Made by a program: the position numbers and the translations under genes | The notes under the pieces: generated by a model | Database searches by the model: none | What the model was told of the DNA's origin: nothing | The model's input: only the letters and a program-made list of their open reading frames with translations | Shown: positions 35,134 through 46,445 of the stretch, in pieces | Position numbering within the stretch: the stretch's first letter is position 1 | Layout of the letters: each line of letters begins with the position of its first letter | Assembly: GCF_050436995.1 (NCBI RefSeq) | Contig: NC_134769.1 | Location: 2,480,001-2,544,000, forward strand | Source of the DNA: Anticarsia gemmatalis | Lineage: Eukaryota > Arthropoda > Insecta > Lepidoptera > Erebidae | Direction of reading: 5' to 3' | Length of the DNA: 64,000 bases

Positions 35134-35235
35134 CTAACTGACCCCCGCGGCTTCACTCGAATCTTTGACTTCCTATAACAGCAATTTAGGGTTTGATTTT
35201 TGTTGAAATAAGAAGCCTATGTGCGGCTGCGTGTG
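35134..35235 (-). mobile_element. Truncated Helitron 3' end
   Basis: On the minus strand the sequence ends CGAGTGAAGCCGCGGGGGTC then AGTTAG|T. This is the usual GCGGGTCAGCTAG|T end with substitutions. The 5' end is missing or too decayed to place. Confidence 0.45.
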
Positions 35236-35820
35236 TTGTAAAGTATCTCTGTTTCATGATAATCAGCTTTATTATTTAGTCGTTAATAATAACAAGGTTG
35301 GATTATCTATTCGTAAAGTGATTGCCGTGTGGTAAAAACACTGAACATTAAACAATTAAAGCAAATAATATTGTTTATACTATATTTTCAATTTTTATAT
35401 CTGTTGGTTGTTTATAATATAATGGCCCTTTTAAGTATTTGTCATTTACGCAAGTGGTTCAAGCTTACAAACCTAAGGCTGCAAGAGTATGACCATTTAA
35501 TTTGAAAGAAAACACCGAAAGAAAATATTCAATACCTGAGGTTATACAGTTACTGAAAAAGATATAAAATTCTCAAACAATAGTTGCCGTTCTTTAATTA
35601 AAAAACGTTTGTACTCTAATTTATTACCTTAGACAAACCATCTTCATAATCATTTCATGAAAAAACGCCTTAAAATCAGTTAACAATAAATTTTAACCCC
35701 CAAAAAGCCTTAACCAACCCCAAAAGGCTAGATTAACTTACAAAAAAGCAACCCCTAAAGAGAATTAAGTCTTAATTACAAAGTATCATGTAAAAAATAT
35801 TCAGTAAACTGGTGTTTTCA
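35236..35820. other. AT-rich stretch
   Basis: Nothing specific seen. Confidence 0.5.
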
Positions 35821-35821
35821 G

Positions 35822-35897
35822 CTTGTTACCCCTACGTGGGGGATGAACGGGAAAATGGATTTTTAAGTGGCACCTCTGTCCGGCCCCTTGATTTATT
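35822..35897 (+). CDS. Possible internal exon (weak)
   Basis: GGTGTTTTCAG precedes the start and GTAAGA follows the end, giving a 76-bp segment with good splice-site words on both sides. One frame is open throughout (…CYPYVGDERENGFLSGTSVR…). GC content is clearly above background. Against it: no partner exon was found, and the CCCCTACGTGGGGG word belongs to the G/C-island pattern, which would itself raise GC. Confidence 0.2.
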
Positions 35898-36023
35898 GTA
35901 AGAAACCACCTTGATGATATGTTAGTATGGAGATGGATGTTTAAAAAACAAAATGTTGTTGATTAAGTTTGGTTATATAAGTTTGTAGATATATTTAGGT
36001 AGGTAGGTAGGTTCATTTGACCG

Positions 36024-36120
36024 TCACTGTGGCACGGTCTCGGTAGTGTATGCGGCCGCCGTGCGAGAGGTCACGGGTTCGAATCCTGGACCAGGCTAAA
36101 AAGTCTTTTTTGAGATTTTC
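36024..36120 (+). repeat. tRNA-like SINE
   Basis: GGCACGGTCTCGGTAGTGTA is followed by CACGGGTTCGAATCCTGGAC, in which GGTTCGAATCC (36076-36086) is an exact box B. The T-stem pairs poorly and there is no acceptor stem, so this is a SINE head and not a tRNA gene. A GGTAGGTAGGTAGG run precedes it at 35998-36012. Confidence 0.6.
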
Positions 36121-36699
36121 TGTTAAGAATTTCCTAGAAAATGCCTCAAAATCTCAATTTAAGGGGTTAAATTTAATGGTTAAAAATAGTTAATAGGTAT
36201 ATTTATTTGCCGAACGGTATAAGTTGGCAACTCCCACGCAAGTGATATCGACGGTTCAAACTCGAGGCAATACACCGACGACTTATAGAAGTTAGGTGAG
36301 TATTAGGTTTATTTACTACTTGCTCTAACGGTGAAAGAATAAAAAATCTTAGGTTTTTAAAAATATATTTATCTAAAAAATATGCTTTTATTTAAATGTT
36401 CACCACGTCTAGTTTATAAATAGGGTTTGTCAGCTTTTGTCATATAATTGCTAACACTTTATTTAGCAGACAGCTTACCTAACACTTAAATTTAAAATGT
36501 GATGAACCTTCCCTAAAACTAAACTTGTACCAAAAAACTGTTATTTTTACGTGACTTCCCGTTGAAATATATTAAAACACATACGAAATAATAACTCCTC
36601 TTCCATACATGAAAGCCGCGTCGTGGTTTTTTTCCCGGACATACGCTCAGGGCGCACCGATCACAGCCAACACAAATCTGTTAATCGCTTACACAGCTT
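36121..36699. other. AT-rich stretch
   Basis: Nothing specific seen. Confidence 0.5.
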
Positions 36700-36765
36700 T
36701 TTTTACCGCTTTTTTACCACTGTTTTACCGCGCTTACCGCGTGTAAACGCGTTTTACCACACATG
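36700..36765 (+). promoter_or_regulatory. Cluster of five TTACCRC motifs
   Basis: ACCGC or ACCAC preceded by TT occurs at 36705, 36716, 36727, 36736 and 36756. Spacing is 9-11 bp for the first four, close to one helical turn. ACCRC is the core of Runt/RUNX sites (established knowledge), though only the last, ACCACA, fits the full consensus. Candidate homotypic enhancer cluster. Confidence 0.35.
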
Positions 36766-37503
36766 TTAATTTTACTCCTGTTTGCGGTTGAGGGCGTGGC
36801 TTTCAGCGTTTTTTCGTGTTCATTTCAGTTTAATTGTTAATTACAGTTTTCATTGAATGTTCTGATGAAAATGTAGTTGGTTTTATTTTATTTGGTTTGA
36901 TATAAGTGCTATATAAATATAGATTAATTGGTAAGATATCAACTTTGTTATAAATTTTCAATCTAAGCAAAGTCTAGGGAGAAGATTTACTTATAAAATC
37001 TTGAATGTAAGAACTATTTCCTGTTAAATAATGTCTAAAATACCCTTTCAGAAGGTTTAGAAGGTACTGTTAACTACGGGAGGGATAAGTTTGAGAATGA
37101 TGCTTGCGTAAATAGAGCGGTACATAGGTACTTATCTATCACTTATATTTGCAATTGCTATGTACAAGTAAATACATGCATTTTTATTTAGTTCCTATAA
37201 ACGATAATCTTGTAAAAATATCGGACAATTACGTAATATTTTGATCGTTCTATCACGAGAAAAGAGCCGCAGACTATTGATAAATTAAGATACAAGAAAT
37301 AGGGTTAAACACTCAATATAATCTATCTGAGTTTCACATGTAAACGTACCTTATATACCAAATATCAATTAAATAACAATATTAAATAAGTATTACATAG
37401 CATCCATCAAAAATCATCACATCAAAACTTCGCCGAAATCTTATCCGAATCTTCGTTATTAAAACCTTAGGAGGATATTTAAATATGTTAATACTATGTT
37501 TGT
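36766..37503. other. AT-rich stretch
   Basis: Nothing specific seen. Confidence 0.5.
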
Positions 37504-37569
37504 ATTACCCCCAAAAACTTCGCAACCCCTAGCGATATTTCTTCATCACCCCGGGGGTGGTTCACCCCA
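37504..37569. other. C-rich island with CACCCCGGGGGTG palindrome
   Basis: TACCCCCAAAAAC and CAACCCCTAGCG precede the inverted repeat at 37547-37559, which is followed by GTTCACCCCAC. Part of the recurrent island pattern. Confidence 0.4.
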
Positions 37570-38480
37570 CATTTTAATTAAATCTCTCACAAACACGAGT
37601 AAGTTGAAGACGTTTTGGTATTTTCTTTGTGTCGCAGGTGAAAGTAGGAATTCAGAGGTACGGGGCTAGAATCCGTTGAATTTAATTTTCTTGTGTGTAG
37701 GTTTATGTCGTGTTTGTTATTTACTAAGTATATGGTATTTTTAGATAAGGTTTTTATTATAGATTTGTTGTATATGTAAAGGTTTAGTGGCCGTTTTAAT
37801 ATGGTCATTGTGTCAGATTAGGGATGCTGTGTATAATGCTATTATTAAGAAGTAAATAAGAAGAAAATAATAGTTGGCTGGAAAATCTTATAATTTCTAG
37901 GCTTTTTGTTGTTAATTTGTTATTCCTGTTTTTCTTTTGTACTAAAATATTGTACGTACCTCTGATTTATTCACGTTATGTTTTGTAATTAACTAGTACA
38001 ACTAATTTCATTACAAAACGAAACTATAAAAGGTTAATAGTTTTTTTTTAGTGTTTTAGTTTTTATTCCATATTTTGAAAGTCATGTCCAGTTTAAAAAA
38101 AAAAACATGGATGGTAATGAAACACAATATAATTACTTTTAGATCACTTATGCACCCGAAATAAAAACAAAAAGACCTGTATTTTACAAATGCGGCCTAT
38201 ATACTTACAATCCTTTTTTTTTAGTCGAACGAAAGAGTATCTATCCAATCAGTCCGATTCCACTCACCGTATAGTGTAGTATATAGAAATAGTATCTATA
38301 GAATATAAATTACTGTAAATAGATATAAATATACTAACAGTTACTTATAAAAACTAACTTAAATGAAGCACTATACCACGAAACGCCGTGAAACCATCTT
38401 AAGGGCTCATCTAAACTGTGCTCGAGGGAATGTGTTCAAGTATTCTATCATACTCGATAAATATTATATCGTTAGCTTGT
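37570..38480. other. AT-rich stretch
   Basis: No supported gene. The minus frame at 37587-37808 shows no domain. Confidence 0.5.
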
Positions 38481-38560
38481 GTACGGTAATCAGGGCGGTA
38501 GGTCACTCGGTGAACAGGGTTTGAATCTCTGTTAGTGTAATTGTAGGTCTGTATTTAGTT
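38481..38560 (+). repeat. Degenerate tRNA-like repeat
   Basis: AGGGCGGTAGGTCACTCGGT is followed by CAGGGTTTGAATCTCTG, a box B-like word with one change. It is followed by AT-rich sequence and no tRNA fold. Weaker box B-like words occur at about 38968 (GGGTACGAATCCTC) and 39353 (GGTTGGATTCCTGG). Confidence 0.35.
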
Positions 38561-38689
38561 AAGTTAGTTGCGGCTAGGTAGAAAAATTGTATGTGTTACT
38601 ATTTTTTGTAAGATAGAAGGGGTATTTAATTAGATCCTACAAAAAAGCTAATTTTCTAACATTTTACGACTCTAAAATGTATTTATAAT

Positions 38690-38775
38690 CGAAGTCTCCA
38701 ATACGACTTGGTCAGCTTGGCGGGTTCAAGGTCTTATTTCGAGAAGAGACCTTTGCCCAGCAATGAGACAGCAAA
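38690..38775 (+). repeat. LINE tail remnant
   Basis: GGTCAGCTTGGCGGGTTCAA, then TTCGAGAAGAGACCTTTGCC, then CAGCAATGAGACAG, the usual order for this lepidopteran LINE end. Confidence 0.55.
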
Positions 38776-40574
38776 GAGGTAAATCACTACACATTATAAA
38801 ATAAAATCCACTTGCAACTGTCTGTCTGTTTGCGATAAACTCAAAATCTACTGAATTTACATGCGGTATTCACCAATAGGTTTTATCACCGAGTTTTCCT
38901 TGCCATAAGAGCATGTGATAATTATTTCTAATACACACATAACTTCGACAAGTCTTTGGTGTGTTGCCCGGGTACGAATCCTCGACCACTTGGGTCGGTG
39001 ATACTTGTAGCACTCGGCTATCACTGCTTATTATAATATAGCTTTAAAACCAATATTTTTCTATTCTATAAACTAGTAATAAAGACTTACTAACTAATAA
39101 TTAGATACGTCTAGAGTCTAGACAGTTGTCAATGTTGCAAAGATTTCGCAGACAAATTAATGTCTCAAAATTGCGCTATAATTAACTATGGCTTTGCTAT
39201 ATTCTTTTAACGGCCAGACATATAATTTATTTGTCTCGTATATAAGTAAATACATAGAGTAATTAATATATATATTAAATATTTAGCACTAGTAACATTT
39301 TAACATCAAATGTTCTGTAGCTGACCTTTGTTAATTGCTAATCACGAGGTTCCAGGTTGGATTCCTGGATTGGACAAAATGTTGCTTTCACGTTTTTATT
39401 GATTTTTTTTTAATAAATAGCCCGGTGACATAGCCGGTAGGTAGGTAAGTATATACAATAATATAATAACAGTAGACCCTACATTATAGATTTCGAAACG
39501 CGGTCGTATTCAATACGCTGCCTACACCTCTAGAAATATAGCGACGATGTCGAACATAGATTTGAGAATTGCACGTAAGACATATTTATAAATTTTACAA
39601 ATTAAGCGCTAATTACGCACTTTATTAGTGTATAAGTCTGTACATAAAATAAACAGCAACTCATTGCCCTCTTTGCCCAACTACAGGTAAAGATATAATA
39701 ATAATACGACAGTCCTCATTGAATATCAAACATCATCAACTCCAAAAATTAAATCATCAAACCACATCAAATTAAATCTCACAACTTGTTACGGTTTAAT
39801 AAATTTATAAATTTTCCCTTCGAGAGTGCTTTTCTTACAAAGGCAAGTAATTTGAGCACACACACATAGAAATGTGCACACACACAACACATACATAGGT
39901 GTGCAATTTAAGATGAATAATTATGTGGCTGTACCGCCTTGCTACGTTGAGGAAATGAGATAGGAATAGAGGGGATATGACTTGTGTGTTGGTATTTTTT
40001 TATCCTGAATTTTATAGTGGAGTAATTGTGGGTTTATGTCTTCAACTGGTATTATCTAAGGTATTCGGTAAAAATAAAGAGATAGAAAACTTTTGACTTG
40101 TATTCTAATGCCACGGGTCTACCAAGTACTTATATAGGTACATGGCTTTCGCGACATTACGTACAGTGATTATTATGCTGCTTCAATCAATAGTGAATGT
40201 GACTGTGTATAAGTAGCGTCAAATAAAAAAAATGTCCAATGAATATTTTGGTTCGTGACCGCGGTAGTTTATTAAGCAACGAGAACGGTAAATGATTCAT
40301 TGCAATGCTGTTTGCATCGACATAAGAAAAGATGGCATTCATTATTTCAGTATACAACAAAACATAATAGGGTAAGTTTTACTACTACCTTTACGTTCCC
40401 CATCAGACTACTGAAACTGACACCTAATATGATAAAAATAAAACCATAATATTAGTTCATATCCACACAATTCCCCAACTTCCTCAGGCAGCATACCCTA
40501 AGAAAACACATACTACACTTATTTATCTACGAGCCCCCACTTCTTATGAAAGGAATGATTAATGTCTGCCGGCA
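38776..40574. other. AT-rich stretch with minor repeats
   Basis: Box B-like words near 38968 and 39353 and a CACACACA-rich segment at 39855-39895. No gene supported. Confidence 0.45.
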
Positions 40575-40625
40575 TTAGGGCTCGCTAACGAACCCCCCCA
40601 GGGGGGGCTCCCCGCCTCTAATTAT
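40575..40625. other. GC island with C7/G7 inverted runs
   Basis: GGCTCGCTAACGAA is followed by CCCCCCCAGGGGGGGCTCCCC: adjoining C- and G-runs of seven that can pair. Sharp contrast to flanking AT-rich DNA. Confidence 0.45.
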
Positions 40626-40884
40626 TATTCGCACTTATAAGAGTTTTGAGATAGACCCCCCTTTAGATAATGGAGGCTTTTGTTACTCGTAATTTTATTG
40701 TCGACTTAAACTTTCGCGTTAAAGTTGGATAAAGTTATGTTGTTGATTAAAATTGATGGGCTTATTAGAGATGAAAGATTTAAGGAGTGTTTTTGTATTG
40801 AGAATAGGAGAATATACGACTAACATAAGCTCAACTAATATATGTATATCTGTATGGCCGTAAAACATGTGTTTATTTATTATA

Positions 40885-41132
40885 TTAGGTCGGGGAAAAA
40901 GTCATTTCGCATTATAGTATGTAATAGCATGAACTTTTAATAATATCTTTTCTCTACACAAAACAGCTCGATATTCGGGTACCTCACGAGCTCACTGAAA
41001 GAAACCTAATGAACCGTGTACTCTCACTCATTTGTGATTCTTGAAGCCAAAGAGATTTTATTACAAGTTCATACATAGGTACTATGTATGAACTTGCAGT
41101 ACAGGTATGCGAAAAGACTTTTTCCGCGACCC
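40885..41132. mobile_element. Mariner-type MITE
   Basis: The left end TTAGGTCGGGGAAAAAGTCA and right end, reverse complement, TGGGTCGCGGAAAAAGTCTT continue as TTTCGCAT on both sides. This matches the terminal inverted repeats I recall for lepidopteran mariner elements. TA flanks are visible on the left and roughly on the right. The ~250-bp interior has no transposase frame. A 33-nt palindrome sits near the right end (41064-41096). Confidence 0.7.
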
Positions 41133-41399
41133 ATAGGAACTCTCAAATTCTACTTCTCACGGCCTGCAATACACAACGTTTTTGATTTCATATGTACTTT
41201 CTATCCTCAATCTAAGCAAAACTTTCTAGAACTACGTACTGTACGCTGTATGTTACATGTAAATAACATAGGATAAGTTATGGAATGAAACATATATCTT
41301 GTAAGTAACCTACGTTTATCATAAGTCGCAGCTATCTGAAAACCATTTATTATTATTTTTAACCATTTAGAAGCATATAAGTACGTTTATCAGTTATTT

Positions 41400-41470
41400 G
41401 GTTACCATAGTACAAGCTTTGCTTAGTCTGGAACCAAATGACCGTGTGTGAGTTGTCCTAAAATATTCAT
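41400..41470 (-). repeat. Inverted copy of part of the 20.4-kb composite repeat
   Basis: GTACAAGCTTTGCTTAGTCT and ACCGTGTGTGAGTTGTCC are the reverse complement of the corresponding words at 20405-20475. Confidence 0.6.
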
Positions 41471-41640
41471 GTTCTAAAATATTTTTATTTAATATCTACA
41501 AATGTCTACAAACAGTCCATCGAGTGTAACTGTACAAAGATGTTAATTGTCGAACAAACACGAGAGATACAGTAATATGCTTGTATTGTACTTATTAGTG
41601 TTGCCAGTATCGTCAGGGGAAGCGGTGTGCAAGATCTTTG

Positions 41641-41662
41641 TGACGTCATCGTTATTACGTCA
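41641..41662 (+). promoter_or_regulatory. CRE octamer plus half-site
   Basis: TGACGTCA at 41641-41648 followed seven bases later by TACGTCA. One of five exact CREs in the window. Confidence 0.35.
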
Positions 41663-41838
41663 TTGTTATAATGAGTTGTTTTGAAGGTGGTTTCGTTATT
41701 TAATGTTTGTTGTGAGTATTTATAAAGATAGGTTATTTTTGCTTGAAATGTTAATGAATTTATGCTTGATAAGATAATGGAGGAATATTGAAGTCCAAGG
41801 GCCAGTTTACGGCATATGTGAAAGTGTCGGGTTACTTA

Positions 41839-42102
41839 TCTATACTAATATTATAAAGCTGAAGAGTTTGTTTGTTTGTTTGTTTGTTTGTTTGTTTGAA
41901 CGCGCTAATCTCAGGAACTACTGGTCCGATTTGAAAAATTCTTTCAGTGTTAGATAGCCCATTTATTGAGGAAGGCTATAGGCTATATATCATCACGCTA
42001 CGACCAAAAGAAGCAGAGTAGCAATAAAAAGTGTTACAAAAACGGGGAAAATTTTGATCAATTCTCTTATGTGACGCAAGCGAAGTTGCGCGGGTCAGCT
42101 AG
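41839..42102 (+). mobile_element. Non-autonomous Helitron, family B, plus
   Basis: A|TC start (TCTATACTAATATTATAAAG), a (GTTT)n run at about 41867-41898, then GAACGCGCTAATCTCAGGAA and GATAGCCCATTTATTGAGGA. The 3' hairpin is CGCAA-GCGAAG-TTGCG, followed by CGGGTCAGCTAG|T. It is 264 bp with no coding capacity. It resembles Lep1-like elements reported in Lepidoptera that carry GTTT-type microsatellites. Confidence 0.9.
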
Positions 42103-43204
42103 TGTATAAGATAAACTGACTACATCTGTACCTTCCATATAATTTATGATTTAATCTTGATAAACTAACCCATACTTATTTAAAAGTGAGGGAAATCGGC
42201 CATTATTTTGATTAAAAACAAGTAGTTACACGAACCAGCAATTCTGTTTGCTTATAATCGTATAAAAGAAAGGGTTTCAATTGTTTAAGAACCCTCAATG
42301 CAATATTTCAAGTTCTAAGACGCAACGGATTTGGTTTTGCTTTGAGTAGAAGCCGTTCAGTCTATAAGACAGTGGGTATGGGTTATTATAAAAATTGTTT
42401 AATAATACCTACATTTTAATAATCAATCAACGAAAAATACATTCTATTAAAATAAATAAACAAAGTAGTTTCAAATTCATAACTCGACTAACAACTTTAA
42501 AAGTTTGAAACGATAAAAAACCTGTCCTAAATCGATCAAAAATTACGTCTTTCCTTAGCCTCGCCTGCAAAATACGACATAAATTAGTAAAACAATAAGT
42601 ATACCTAACTATAAATCATGTAAATCTCAAGAATCATGCAGACCACGTGTGACGACAGTCACGTAATTGTGAGGGATGAATTCAATGTGTTTTCTATCAG
42701 TTCAACCTCATCCCTTCTGTGGTTTCACCCCCTTCTTTTTCAACCCACTAGATTTTCCGTAAGAAATAATTTGGACTACCACTGTATTACAAATGTATGG
42801 TGATACTTTCGTGTTGGTTTTCTTTTCACAATTTTTATTACACGAAGTAATTAGCTTACTTTTAAAATTATTAGGAGTGTGTACAATTTATACTCTATAT
42901 ATTTTTTATGTTTTTGTCTACTTTTACTTATTTCATTTTGTCGTATTATCTTTCTCTATTATTTATTTGAATTAAAACTCGGTCCTGCTTTACCTACCAG
43001 TATTATTATCAATTATTGAGAATAACGATACCTACAGCAAAAAGTACATAAAAAAGAATATATTTTTTTGGATGAATAATCAACATTCAAACAAAAACCC
43101 ATCCTCACATTATTTTAGATTTAAAACGAACTAGAATTAGTACGACGCTTTTCAATGATAGACTTTCGAGTGTCTACTTAACTATTTCAGAAAGAAATTA
43201 AGGA
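42103..43204. other. AT-rich stretch with one E-box
   Basis: CACGTG at 42644-42649 is followed by GTGACGACAGTCAC, a GTGAC/GTCAC inverted repeat. No gene supported. The plus frame 42793-42975 is Phe/Tyr/Leu-rich and probably chance. Confidence 0.45.
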
Positions 43205-43286
43205 ACTATAAACTATATATCTCAGGGAAGACCATAGACTTCTTTCCGTAAAAATATTGTCGAGTGTATCCGCGTTAATCAGCTAG
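43205..43286 (+). mobile_element. Helitron 3' end remnant
   Basis: It ends CGCGTTAATCAGCTAG|T, fitting the CTAG|T terminus, after a decayed body containing ACCATAGACTTCTTTCCG. The 5' end is not identifiable. Confidence 0.4.
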
Positions 43287-43541
43287 TATATTATGCTATA
43301 ATAACAATTTCCAAAGGGTCTAAGAAGGATCCATGACACATCAGAACGTTCCTTGGACATTTTCCTTTTAATCCCACCTTTGTTTCAATGGGTGTGTGGA
43401 AATGGCGCGGGAAGGCTTTTTTGCTGTGAAAAGGCCTCCTTCGTCGTTAATTACACGACGGAGAACGATTACAGGGTGTTCATTTTTTAGAATTTGGGAA
43501 ATTTATTGATTTTATTTTGTATATTGTAGATTTTGATGTTC

Positions 43542-43672
43542 TTACGTGCCCTCCGAAGCACGGAAACGCCAAACTCAAATACCACTATGCGGTCACCCAT
43601 CTATGGAATGACAGCGCCAAGGTTTGCTTAACCCGCAGATCGTTTACCGACTGGTAAGCGCAAGTGGCTATA
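43542..43672 (+). repeat. Dispersed retroposon-like repeat, 5'-truncated copy 3
   Basis: It starts abruptly at ACGTGCCCTCCGAAGCACGG and then follows the two full copies (26860, 31521) to the end. The 5' half is missing. Confidence 0.75.
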
Positions 43673-44280
43673 GTAGATTTTGATGGAAGTTTTTTTTTAC
43701 AATCTGCTACTCCAAATAAAGATTCTTTGAAATTCAAGTGATCATTACCGATTAATACGATTGTGGTTACAATTCCTACACGGAAGTAAGCTTCTGATCC
43801 AAATAGCATTCGAATTTAGTAAATGTATATATAAAATTATCAGTTTCAGCAGAAACACACGAGAATAATCGCAAATCCGTCCGAAAACCCATCCCAATTA
43901 AAATCTCTTTCCGTTCATTATAAACTAAAAAGTTGAGAAATTCTCCAACTATTCCGTTATTAAAAAACTGTGGAAAAAACTAGTCGCCGGATAGTTAGCT
44001 AGTTTAAAACTAAGTTTCATTTCAAACAACATTTTCAATTCACGGATAGACTGAAAGTTCGAACTGGTTAAAAAAGCAGACGTTCTGTGAAAAAGTGAAT
44101 TTAAATTATTACTGAGTTTTGCTACTGTTGGGTATGAGTCTTCTAGACTGAGAGAGGTTAGGCCTCAAGTACTTAGTCTAAAAGTTTCGAAAGATCTTTA
44201 ATATGGTGCTTTTGGATTGCAATAGTGGTTTTTATTGCTCAAAGTAAAATTAAATCAGTGGTTTGTTTTCGTTTTCACTA
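43673..44280. other. AT-rich stretch
   Basis: Nothing specific seen. Confidence 0.5.
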
Positions 44281-44521
44281 TCACTGAAACCTATAGGATA
44301 AGTAAATACATAGTGTGTGTAGTGTATGTAACTGACTGACATAGTGACGCACAGCCCAAGCCAGTGGACGGATCGCGCTGAAATTTGTTATGCAAGTAGA
44401 TGTTATGACGTCCGCTAAGAAAGGATTTTGATTAATTCTACCTTTAAGGAGATAAAATAAGGGAAGAACACATTCTGTCTTAAGTCGAAACCACGCGGAC
44501 GAAGTCGCGGGCAAAAGCTAG
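44281..44521 (+). mobile_element. Helitron-like element, family C
   Basis: It starts A|TC at 44281, passes through GTAACTGACTGACATAGTGA, CGCACAGCCCAAGCCAGTGG and ACGGATCGCGCTGAAATTTG, and ends CGCGGACGAAGTCGCGGGCA then AAAGCTAG. The body matches text I recall from a widespread lepidopteran element. The 3' hairpin is CGCG/CGCG. The base after CTAG is C rather than T, so the target site is altered. A minus open frame inside it is repeat-derived. Confidence 0.7.
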
Positions 44522-44753
44522 CGTATACCTACCATATGACAAGTAAATACTATTTATTCCTTTCATAAAAAGCTTGCAATAGTCATACGCCCTTTTAAAA
44601 TACATAATACACATTTCGAAACAGTTTAATTTCAAAATTCCCTCCCTATTTTAAAGTAAACACTCTGTATATGCCCACAAAATTCGTCTAAGAAAACGTA
44701 GGCCGGCTCTGTAGCAATTTATCACGACTCAAGTTATATTAATGTGGATAAAT

Positions 44754-44797
44754 GGGGGTGAACTAGGGGTGCGAAGGGGTGCAAAGGGGATGGGGGA
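44754..44797 (+). other. GGGGTG-rich island
   Basis: GGGGGTG, GGGGTGCG, GGGGTGCAAAGGGG and TGGGGGACG occur in 44 bp. The GGGGTG(A/C)AAAGGGG core recurs at 24795 (complement), 57160 and 63189. Confidence 0.5.
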
Positions 44798-46180
44798 CGT
44801 CTTGGCGATTGGTTTTTTGGTACGTGTGAGTGAGTTAGGTTTTATAGGTTTTTGTTTAGGGTGTAAAGTGATTTTGTAAGGAAAGATTGTGATTGGCTTC
44901 TCTATATTCGATTTCGAGAGGGTTGGTTTTTACCAGTTTTTGGTCTTATGAACACTATTATTATTATGTAATTTAATATGGTTCTTAAAATAAGTATTGC
45001 AATATTTATGTTGAAAGTGTTTTTTGCAGATAATTCACCGGTTCCTGACCATATCAACTTAATATTATTTGGCTTGCAATGGAGAAATAGAGCACTTACA
45101 GTAACTGAAACTAATAACGATGCTTGTTAAAAAGCGACCTATTAATTGTGTAATAAAAGTGATACTAATATAATTTACCAGTATGTGATTGAGTAAAACG
45201 TAAAAGTACTAAATATACTGTTTAGAACTTTTACATCCACTATACAAAAGTGATAGAACGGACATAATTTAAAGTTATGCTATTAGATTATACTAGGTAT
45301 TTCTGTAATTAGCTACATGAGAAATATTTTCAGTATCTCAAGGTTAAAGTCAGAGCTAAATAAATGGTCTGCGGATGAATCGTAAGATTTCAGTGAAGTG
45401 GGGTGCTTAATTGTGCTTGAAAACACTTACAGCCTCCACTGGCCTGTCTTTACTTACATTTACTTAAAATATAAGGCTACTATGTGAGGTCTATGATACC
45501 TAACATGATGTCGTGATTTTAATTGTTTGAGAAAAATATAATTGAAAATGTAGTTAATTTTTTGAGGAAATAATCTGTTGTGATCAATTGAAATTAGAAG
45601 AAATTTTATATGCAAAATATCACTATAGAATGTTATTGGAAAATAAGGTCAAATATTTGCCTTTAGACGTATAAAAACCTTTTATTCGTTTAGATTATTA
45701 TTTACGACTCATTAGTTTACTCTACGGAACCTTAGCTCTAAGTTCTGGGAAGGGGCATTCTTGAAAACTATGCTTATTATATCACCTTCTTTGCAGGTCT
45801 TAAGGCGTCAATGAGTGCACTACTCTAAGTGAGAGTCGTGGACTTTATTCTTTTAAAGCTGCTGCAGTGTATTTTCACAGTATTAAAATGGTAATTTCTC
45901 CAATATACACTTTGAAAAGTAATAGGTGAGTTGCTTCAACTTTTGGGAGATACATATTACGTTTTTATCAATTGGTAATCATTACTCTGCTAGGCTATGA
46001 TTGCTCTTACATCTTCATAAAACAACTTTATATACGAATTCAAAACTCTATCAAGTAATTCAATATTTTTCCTCGACATCCCATTATACTGTTGATCTAA
46101 GTTCTCCTCAGATAACAATGGAGTAATAAATATTAAGCCTGTCAATACTCGTACATAGCGTGTAGTTATCGTGGAGATGT
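44798..46180. other. AT-rich stretch
   Basis: Nothing specific seen. Confidence 0.5.
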
Positions 46181-46208
46181 TATATAAACGCCTCGGGGTG
46201 GCGAGGCG
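46181..46208 (+). promoter_or_regulatory. TATA-like word and GC hairpin
   Basis: TATATAAA at 46181-46188 is immediately followed by a perfect 7-bp hairpin CGCCTCG-GGGTGG-CGAGGCG (46189-46208). It could be a core promoter, but no gene starts nearby. Confidence 0.2.
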
Positions 46209-46270
46209 AGGAATTTTAAGGGATGATTACATTGCACGGGGGATGGTGTTGTAGGGAAATGCGGTTTAAT

Positions 46271-46445
46271 TGCGTTTTTTTTATAAATTATGCTTTACTA
46301 ATGGTACTTTCAAAGATTGTTACTTATAGTTGAAGATTTACCGCTAGTTGGACTGCGTTTTTTTTATAAATTATGCTTCAATAATGGTAGTTTGGTTTGG
46401 AAAAGATTGTTATGTATAGTTGAAGAATTTATTTCTAGTTTGGAA
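46271..46445 (+). repeat. Two-unit tandem duplication, ~83-92 bp
   Basis: TGCGTTTTTTTTATAAATTA then TGCTT starts at 46271 and again at 46354. Each is followed by AATGGTA, AAAGATTGTTA and TATAGTTGAAGA. The copies have diverged with indels. Confidence 0.7.

Noticed and set aside
36024..36120. Functional tRNA gene
   Set aside because: Box B is exact but the T-stem and acceptor stem do not pair, so it is a SINE head.
34266..39895. CRISPR-like array from AC-rich repeats
   Set aside because: These are ordinary microsatellites without regular unique spacers, in an animal genome.
41867..41898. GTTT microsatellite as an independent feature
   Set aside because: It is an internal part of the Helitron family and recurs at the same place in the minus copy at 51225-51480.
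44281..44514. 77-codon minus frame as a gene
   Set aside because: It is entirely within the family C Helitron-like element.
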